From positions 83,482-147,481 of the forward strand of contig DATCMA010000058.1 of NCBI GenBank assembly GCA_036563645.1: DNA of 64,000 nucleotides, given 5' to 3'. The translations under genes and the position numbers were made by a program. Shown here one piece after another: positions 58,658 through 64,000 of the stretch (the first letter of the stretch is position 1; each line of letters starts with the position of its first letter). This DNA comes from DATCMA01 sp036563645. GTDB lineage: Bacteria; Actinomycetota; Actinomycetes; Mycobacteriales; Micromonosporaceae. A model generated the notes under the pieces. That model saw only the letters and a list, made by a program, of their open reading frames with translations. It was not told the origin of the DNA and did no database searches.

Positions 58658-59493
58658 CCACCTACCGTTTCGCCACGCGCTTCATGGAGTAGCGCCCGCA
58701 GTTCCCGTCGAAGCTCCGCAGCCTCTGTCGGCTCCGCTTCGATGTCCGCAAGAAACTCTTCTTGCAAGGTCCGGTTATCGATTACTTTGAGAATCCGCCC
58801 TGGATCGCGGGCCATGACGACGATGCGGTGCCCGAGCCGAACCGCTTCGTCAATCGAGTGGGTGACGAAAATGAGCGATGTGCGCGTCCGCTGCCACAGC
58901 CGGTTCAACTCCAGCTGAAGCTTCTGTCGCGTTTGGGCGTCCAGTGCGCCGAAGGGCTCATCCATCAACAAGACTTTCGGATCGACGACGAACGCCCGCG
59001 CGATCGCTGCGCGCTGCTTCATGCCGCCTGACAACGTGTGAGGGAAGAATCCTCCGAAGTCTGCGAGCCCAGTGATATCGAGATACTTGTCGGCCTTGGC
59101 GAGCGCCTCGTGCTTGCTGCAACCCAGCACCTGACGAGCGGCGAAGGCGATGTTTCCGCGTACCGTGCGCCACGGAAGGAGTTGGTTATGGTCCTGAAAG
59201 ACGAGCACCCGGTCCGGCCCAGGACGCCCGATCGGTTTCCCATAGAGCTCGATGTGCCCTTCGGCGAGCGGAAGAAATCCGCCAATCGCCTTAAGCAGCG
59301 TTGACTTGCCACATCCCGATGGCCCGAGAAGCATAATCTTCTCGCCCTCGTACATGCTGAAGTTCACGTCTTCGACGGCGCGAAACAAGCCCTTGTCAGT
59401 CTTGAAGTCGATCGTGCATCCGACAATCTTGAGAACTTCTGGCGGCGATTGCTTGTCCGCCGTTCCACTCTCAGCGCTCGCGTACGATAACAT
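58654..59493 (-). CDS. ABC transporter ATP-binding protein (SsuB/TauB-like)
   Basis: A 279-residue ATPase with Walker A LLGPSGCGKSTLL, Q-loop QDHNQLLPW, signature LSGGMKQRAAIARAF, Walker B VLLMDEPFGALD and switch histidine THS. It powers uptake through the adjacent permease. It starts at ATG 59493, directly at the end of the acyl-CoA dehydrogenase gene. Confidence 0.95.
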   Translation of the reverse strand: MLSYASAESGTADKQSPPEVLKIVGCTIDFKTDKGLFRAVEDVNFSMYEGEKIMLLGPSGCGKSTLLKAIGGFLPLAEGHIELYGKPIGRPGPDRVLVFQDHNQLLPWRTVRGNIAFAARQVLGCSKHEALAKADKYLDITGLADFGGFFPHTLSGGMKQRAAIARAFVVDPKVLLMDEPFGALDAQTRQKLQLELNRLWQRTRTSLIFVTHSIDEAVRLGHRIVVMARDPGRILKVIDNRTLQEEFLADIEAEPTEAAELRRELRALLHEARGETVGG

Positions 59494-60645
59494 CTATACC
59501 TGCCCATAACGCTTCAGGTGATTTCGCGCAATGATGATCCGCTGAATCTCGTTGGTTCCCTCCGCGATGACCATCTGCGGGGCATCCCGGAAGAGCCGCT
59601 CGACAATGAATTCCTTGGTGTAGCCGTAACCACCATGGATTCGCATCGAATCCATGGTCACTTGGACCGCCATTTCCGTGGCGAAGTACTTCGCCATGCC
59701 GGCTTCCAGGTCCGCACGCTTCCCCGCGGCCATGGCCTCCGCCGCGCGGTCGAGGAGCCCTTCCGCCGCGGCGATCTTGGTGCACATGTCCGCGAGAAGG
59801 AACTGGATCGCCTGGTGCTCAGCGATTGGACGGCCGAAGGTCTTCCGGACCACCGCGTACTTCGTCGCCTCATCCAGGGCCGCGCGGGCGACACCGACCG
59901 CCCGGGCCCCTACATTGATGCGCCCAATCTCACTACCGGTCATCGCCTGGTAGAACCCGCGCCCCGGCTCCCCGCCGAGGAGGTTCTGCGCCGGAACCCG
60001 GAAGTCATCGAACGACAAGGGCACCGTCTCAATGCCGTTATATCCAAGTTTCTCAATTTTCTTTTCGACACTGAATCCGGGGCCCGGTTCGGCAAGGAGC
60101 AGCGACATTCCCTTGTGCGGCGGTTGCACCGCGGGATCGGTCTTGACGAGCAGGCAAATCAGCTTGGCCTTGGCGCCATTGGTGATGAACATCTTGGCAC
60201 CGTTGACGACGTAGTCATCCCCGTCCAAGACCGCGGTGGTCCTGATCGCGGCGACATCGCTGCCCGCTTCGGCCTCCGTCATCGCCAGGGCGGCTCGCAC
60301 CTCACCGGTCGCCATGAGCGGCAGCCACGTCTTTTTCTGCTCATCGGTGCCGAAGTGAGTAATCAAGTATGCAGTGATTGTGTGCGAGTTGATCGCACCA
60401 CCCAGGCTCATCCACCCGCGCGAAAGCTCGGCGACAACGCGCCAATACGTCCCGATGTCCAGGCCAAGACCGCCGTACTCCTCCGAGATGAGCATGCCAA
60501 ACATGCCCATCTCCTTCATCTCTGTAATAAGCCCCTCTGGATAGGTGTTGGTGCGCTCCAATTCCGGCGCAACTGGCATGACCTCACGGTCGACAAACTG
60601 CTTCGTAAGGGAGATGATCTCGTCCCGCAACTCACTGACAGCCAT
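59494..60645 (-). CDS. Acyl-CoA dehydrogenase
   Basis: A 383-residue flavoenzyme. Conserved elements: AMTEAEAGSDVAAIRTTA (signature 1), NGAKMFITNGAKA, FGRPIAEHQAIQF, and the C-terminal signature with the catalytic glutamate in IAEGTNEIQR. It oxidises an acyl-CoA to an enoyl-CoA or, in related desulfinases, removes sulfite from a 3-sulfinoacyl-CoA. The glutamate being present is compatible with ordinary dehydrogenation. It lies 18 bp after the CoA-transferase gene. Confidence 0.93.
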   Translation of the reverse strand: MAVSELRDEIISLTKQFVDREVMPVAPELERTNTYPEGLITEMKEMGMFGMLISEEYGGLGLDIGTYWRVVAELSRGWMSLGGAINSHTITAYLITHFGTDEQKKTWLPLMATGEVRAALAMTEAEAGSDVAAIRTTAVLDGDDYVVNGAKMFITNGAKAKLICLLVKTDPAVQPPHKGMSLLLAEPGPGFSVEKKIEKLGYNGIETVPLSFDDFRVPAQNLLGGEPGRGFYQAMTGSEIGRINVGARAVGVARAALDEATKYAVVRKTFGRPIAEHQAIQFLLADMCTKIAAAEGLLDRAAEAMAAGKRADLEAGMAKYFATEMAVQVTMDSMRIHGGYGYTKEFIVERLFRDAPQMVIAEGTNEIQRIIIARNHLKRYGQV

Positions 60646-60663
60646 CGTGAATACTCCGCTCTG

Positions 60664-61878
60664 CTAAACGATGCCTTCCGCACGCAACTCGTCAACCTCC
60701 GCCGGGTCGAGACCGACGATGTTGCGGAGGACCTCGTCGGTGTGCTGGCCAAGAGCTGGGCCAAGCGAGTCAATTCGTCCCGGTGAGACGGTCAGCCGGG
60801 GAGTTGGCGCGGCCATCGCCACGCGACCCACACCTGGAATATCGAATCGTCGAATCGCGCCTCGTGCGGCGTAGTGCTCATCCTCGGCGATGTCCTTCGC
60901 GGTATAGATCAGGCCGTGCGGGATATCGGCCATCTCGAGCAGACGCAGCAGGTCGCTTGCCGTTACGGTGGATGTCTTAGCGGCGATAACACGATCGATG
61001 TGTTCGGCATGCTTCATCCGCCCGGTGTGGTGGGCGACCTCCGCGTTATCGCGCAGCTCGTCTAGCTCAAGCGCCTTGACGAGTCGCTCGAAAATCGCGT
61101 CGGAATTCGCCGCGATCAGGACCTCGGAGCCATCTGCCGTGGGATAGACGTTGGACGGCACGACGTTGGGCAACGTGGGCCCGGTACGTCCGCGGATATA
61201 CCCCGTGACCTCGTAGTCGGCCACGAGGCTCTCCATCAGCGCGAAGACGGCCTCATAGATCGCCACGTCGACAACCTGTCCCCGGCCGGTACGCTCCGCG
61301 TACCGCAGCGCCCCGAGCGTGCCGATGGTGGCGAAGAGCGACGCAATTTGATCGCCGAGGCTGATCCCCACGCGCGTCGATGGACGGTCCGGCCAGCCCG
61401 TCAGGTGCCGGATACCCCCCATCGCCTCCCCGATGCTCCCGAAGCCCGGTTGCCGAGAGCGGGGCCCGGTCTGGCCAAACCCCGATACTCGGGTGATGAC
61501 GAGGCCCGGGTTGACTTTCAGGAGCTCATCCGGTCCGATTCCCCATTTTTCCAAGGTGCCGGGGCGAAAGTTCTCGAGAACCACCTGCGCCGAGCTGGCG
61601 AGTTTCAAGACAATATCGCGCGCCCGCGGATGCGAGAGGTTCAACGTCACGGACTTCTTGTTTCGCGCGATGCTCGGCCACCACAGGTCACCCTTGCCCA
61701 AGTCTCGCCACCGACGCATGGGATCGCCGATCCCAGGCTGCTCGATCTTGATGACCTCCGCGCCCAGGTCGCCGAGCTGCTGACCCGCGAACGGCCCGGC
61801 GATGAACGTCCCCAGTTCGATGACCCGAACACCTGTCAGGGGATGTGCGAGCTCAACCTGCCGGTCTTCTCGCGTCAC
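60664..61878 (-). CDS. CaiB/BaiF family III CoA-transferase
   Basis: A 404-residue enzyme that moves CoA between acyl groups. Family motifs: VIELGTFIAGPFAGQQLGDLGAEVIKIE, the KSVTLNL segment, ENFRPGTLEKWG and the SGFGQTGP loop; the active-site Asp lies in VSGFGQ-downstream GISLGDQIAS. GTG 61878 overlaps the aldehyde dehydrogenase stop as GTGA. It most likely activates the acid formed by the dehydrogenase or taken up by the ABC importer. Confidence 0.94.
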   Translation of the reverse strand: MTREDRQVELAHPLTGVRVIELGTFIAGPFAGQQLGDLGAEVIKIEQPGIGDPMRRWRDLGKGDLWWPSIARNKKSVTLNLSHPRARDIVLKLASSAQVVLENFRPGTLEKWGIGPDELLKVNPGLVITRVSGFGQTGPRSRQPGFGSIGEAMGGIRHLTGWPDRPSTRVGISLGDQIASLFATIGTLGALRYAERTGRGQVVDVAIYEAVFALMESLVADYEVTGYIRGRTGPTLPNVVPSNVYPTADGSEVLIAANSDAIFERLVKALELDELRDNAEVAHHTGRMKHAEHIDRVIAAKTSTVTASDLLRLLEMADIPHGLIYTAKDIAEDEHYAARGAIRRFDIPGVGRVAMAAPTPRLTVSPGRIDSLGPALGQHTDEVLRNIVGLDPAEVDELRAEGIV

Positions 61879-63290
61879 AGCGACTCTCCCAGCAGGCTGT
61901 CCCCGACGACTACGGACTTCAACTCCCGGTACTCGTCGACCACCTCAAAACCGCGTTCCTTGCCGAATCCGCTTTGTTTGACGCCACCAAACGGAAGGAT
62001 GTCGTGATCGGTACCGATGTCATTGATCCAGGTGTATCCCGCGTCGAGACATTCGATCGCTTTAAGCGCGTTCTCTCGGCTTCTCGTCCAGACCGTGGAG
62101 CCGAGCCCGAACTCACTGGCGTTGGCTCGCTCGATCGCCTCGTCGAAGCTCGTGACGCGCACGACCGGCACAGCGGGACCGAAGCACTCCTCAGTCATGA
62201 TCGCGGCGTCATCGGGGACATCGGTGAGGAGCGTGGGGGCGACGAAGAATCCGTTGGCAAGCGCGGGATCGTCCGGTACCCCGCCCCCGCGCACCACCGT
62301 CGCTCCGCGCGCGATAGCGTCCCGAATTTGGCGCAGCGTGACTTGGCGCTGGCTCTCGGTGTGCTGGGGACCCATGAGCACGCCGGGAGTCCGTCCATCG
62401 CCCACCGGAAGCCGGTCGATGCGCGCCGCGAGCAGGTCGATGAACTCGTCCGCGACAGCCTCGTGCACGAAGATGCGCTTCACGGCGATGCACGCCTGTC
62501 CGGCGTTGAAGAACCTGCCCACCGCAGCGGCCTTCGCCGCACCTGCGACATCAGCAGATTCGTCAACGATCAGCGGATCGCTGCCGCCCAGCTCGAGCGC
62601 GAGTCGCTTCACTCTCGGTGCCGCAGCCGCCATGATCGCGCGTCCGGTCTGCGTGGAACCGGTGAAGCTCACCATGGCGACATCCGGATGGGCGACCAAC
62701 GCGCGACCGACTTCGGCAGCGCCGAGGACCGTCGTGACCACACCGTCCGGCAGACCGCACTCGTACAGGCGGTCCAAGACCATGCGCGTCGCCAGCGGGG
62801 TGGTCTGCGCGGGCTTCGCGACAACAGTGTTGCCCGTGATCAGCGCGGGAACCAGCTTGTTCGCCAGAAGCGTCAGCGGAAAATTCCACGGCACGATGGC
62901 GGCAACGACGCCAATGGGGCGAGGCTTGACGACGGCGAGCTTCCCAGGGATCTCCCGCTGTTCTGTGCTCTCACGGAATCTCTCTGACGCGTAAAATTCA
63001 AATGTATCAGCACAACGCTTAACTTCGATGTTTGCTTCTTTGAGAGGTTTTCCCTGTTCCTGAGTCAGGACAGCGGCTATCTCAGACGCGCTTGCTCGGA
63101 TGGCGTCGGCTGTGCGCTTGAGAATCGCCGCCCGCTCATCCCAGGACGTTCGGCTCCAAGCAGGCAAAGCTCTACGAGCATGGTCGACCGCGACCCCGAC
63201 ATCGTCGACTGTGGAGAGGCGGACGGTCCTGAATGGCGTACCGAGAGCTGGATCGATGAGCGGGAACTCCTCGCCGTTCGTAAATTGCAT
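61875..63290 (-). CDS. Aldehyde dehydrogenase, first gene of the catabolic operon
   Basis: A 471-residue NAD(P)-dependent dehydrogenase with PWNFPLTLLANKLVPALITGN, VSFTGSTQTGR, LALELGGSDPLIV, the catalytic cysteine in FNAGQACIAVKRI and ECFGPAVPV. ATG 63290 has GGAG five bases upstream; a TTG further out is less likely. It turns an aldehyde into an acid, which the CoA-transferase can then activate. It lies just downstream of a palindrome and a repeated promoter segment. Confidence 0.95.
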   Translation of the reverse strand: MQFTNGEEFPLIDPALGTPFRTVRLSTVDDVGVAVDHARRALPAWSRTSWDERAAILKRTADAIRASASEIAAVLTQEQGKPLKEANIEVKRCADTFEFYASERFRESTEQREIPGKLAVVKPRPIGVVAAIVPWNFPLTLLANKLVPALITGNTVVAKPAQTTPLATRMVLDRLYECGLPDGVVTTVLGAAEVGRALVAHPDVAMVSFTGSTQTGRAIMAAAAPRVKRLALELGGSDPLIVDESADVAGAAKAAAVGRFFNAGQACIAVKRIFVHEAVADEFIDLLAARIDRLPVGDGRTPGVLMGPQHTESQRQVTLRQIRDAIARGATVVRGGGVPDDPALANGFFVAPTLLTDVPDDAAIMTEECFGPAVPVVRVTSFDEAIERANASEFGLGSTVWTRSRENALKAIECLDAGYTWINDIGTDHDILPFGGVKQSGFGKERGFEVVDEYRELKSVVVGDSLLGESL

Positions 63291-63296
63291 CTCGCT

Positions 63297-63391
63297 CCGT
63301 TCCAATTATTGGAATGGCATTTCAAATATGTGGCCGATATGGTGACCCTCAACACGCTCCCTTGTCAAGAGCCCCACGGAATTCACTCGAA
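63297..63391. repeat. 95-bp direct repeat, copy 1 (operon promoter)
   Basis: Matches 63601-63695 at 85 of 95 positions, same orientation. It covers the 5' leader and probable promoter of the aldehyde dehydrogenase gene. Confidence 0.9.
63300..63314. promoter_or_regulatory. Palindromic operator TTCCAATTATTGGAA
   Basis: A perfect 7+1+7 inverted repeat sits just upstream of the ribosome-binding site of the catabolic operon. An overlapping near-palindrome TGGAATGGCATTTCA (63310-63324) resembles IclR-family sites. The IclR-type regulator of the operon is the most likely ligand. The second copy at 63604-63618 has one changed base. Confidence 0.65.
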
Positions 63392-63600
63392 GGTACGACA
63401 CCAATCGGATGACATGAATTGAACGCAATTGTCCGACGCACTGGCAGCGTCCATCGCCGCAGCTCAGCAGCGCGGATATTCCCGCTGGCAGCCGCTACTC
63501 ACCCGTCGCGCCAGGTGTCCAGACTGCAGTGACGCGACAGGCACTAAATGCCGAATCCGGAACCGCGAAGGCTCTCGACGCCGGTTAGCTCAACCTCACC

Positions 63601-63695
63601 CCGTTCCAATTATTAGAATGGCATTTCAAATATGTGGCCGATACGGTGACCCTCAACACGCCCTCTTGTCAAGAGCTCCGCGGAATCGATCCGAA
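63601..63695. repeat. 95-bp direct repeat, copy 2
   Basis: 89 percent identical to 63297-63391 and followed by a further short match (CGGATGAC) after a small indel. No start codon follows on the minus strand, so this copy no longer drives a gene in that direction. It may be a relic of a duplicated promoter or a second regulator-binding site. Confidence 0.9.
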
Positions 63696-63931
63696 CGGAT
63701 GACGCTGGATAGGGGGACCGCCACCAAGACCGAGGGCGTCTCCACCGGTCGCCGGATTCCCTCGCGGGTGCGTCCACACTGCTCAGACGAACGACGAGGG
63801 GAGGAGCCGACGCTCGGCGTCAGTCGCCCAGTCCTCCTCGCGGTGACGCGATCACAATTCCCGCCGATGTGGGCATCGTCACTTTCATTGATTAGAATAT
63901 GTGTACGAAATCCGGTCTAGGAGGGATCACC

Positions 63932-64000
63932 ATGACCTCCAGCCCGCCCTCCCCCACCACGCCGGCCGCCGCCCCGCCGCCGTACGCCACCCTGTTGAGT
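63932..64000 (+). CDS. N-terminus of a proline-rich protein, cut by the window end
   Basis: ATG 63932, with GGAGGGATCACC directly before it, opens a frame of at least 23 codons to the end of the window. The visible residues are proline-, alanine- and threonine-rich, as in a flexible N-terminus before a domain. Function cannot be told. Confidence 0.7.
   Translation, partial: MTSSPPSPTTPAAAPPPYATLLS

Larger units (their letters stand above)
63292..63931. other. Promoter region between the catabolic operon and the last gene
   Basis: These 640 bases hold two copies of a 95-bp segment and the palindrome near the operon start. Both copies contain TTGACA (minus strand), a good -35 sequence, and its spacing to CCATAT or CACCAT allows a weak -10. 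The part at 63420-63600 and 63700-63900 shows no gene; open frames have no support. The region near 63885-63905 is AT-rich and may serve the last gene. Confidence 0.55.

Overview
This 64-kb window comes from the chromosome of a high-GC actinobacterium. The evidence is a complete phosphatidylinositol-mannoside start cluster (thrS, HIT, pgsA, patA, pimA), an F420-type LLM oxidoreductase, a MhuD-type heme oxygenase, a class F sortase, a SigB/SigF-family sigma factor and several actinobacterial DUFs. A secreted GH6 cellulase very like the Thermobifida fusca endoglucanase Cel6A, with a CelR/CebR-type operator upstream, points to a cellulolytic and possibly thermophilic soil or compost organism. The species cannot be named from sequence alone. 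No tRNA, rRNA, CRISPR array, transposase or prophage was seen.

Layout. 0.1-6.2 kb (minus strand): PIM and threonyl-tRNA synthetase cluster. 6.4-9.5 kb: ADP-ribosylglycohydrolase, then a divergent OmpR-type two-component system. 9.8-13.1 kb: adenosine/aminofutalosine deaminase, LppX/LprG-type lipoprotein and a coupled DUF4235-DUF3618-holin-like trio. 13.2-15.0 kb: GNAT, F420-linked oxidoreductase and two tiny membrane proteins. 15.0-23.6 kb (minus): a coupled operon for ADP-heptose synthesis and transfer (GmhB-GT9 fusion, two glycosyltransferases, GmhA, HldE, SDR, GT9), ending in a topoisomerase IB. 23.7-32.6 kb: SRPBCC proteins, carotenoid-type oxidoreductase, aldehyde dehydrogenase, ChaB and DUF2795 proteins, MFS and Na+/H+ antiporters, HAD phosphatase. 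32.7-37.0 kb: cellulase, sigma factor, PP2C phosphatase.

37.1-43.4 kb (plus) holds the most interesting locus. A FabH/OleA-like thiolase, a GT2 glycosyltransferase, an OleC-like adenylate-forming enzyme, an unusual P450 and an OleD-like NAD-dependent reductase overlap by a few bases each, followed by a secreted SGNH esterase. This looks like an uncharacterised lipid or beta-lactone-type pathway. 43.4-51.5 kb carries housekeeping and envelope genes (lysozyme-fold protein, PAC2 protein, exonuclease III, MhuD, sortase F with a possible substrate, TrmB, Ski2-like helicase).

51.7-63.3 kb (minus) is an eleven-gene, IclR-linked catabolic operon: aldehyde dehydrogenase, family III CoA-transferase, acyl-CoA dehydrogenase, ABC importer, MmgE/PrpD, crotonase, regulator and two exporters of the TauE and YeiH families. 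It looks less GC-rich than the rest of the window. The exporters suggest that sulfite or a related anion is released, so an organosulfur carboxylate substrate is a reasonable hypothesis. Its promoter region contains a palindrome next to the start codon and a 95-bp segment that is repeated about 300 bp upstream. The window ends in the first codons of a proline-rich plus-strand gene.
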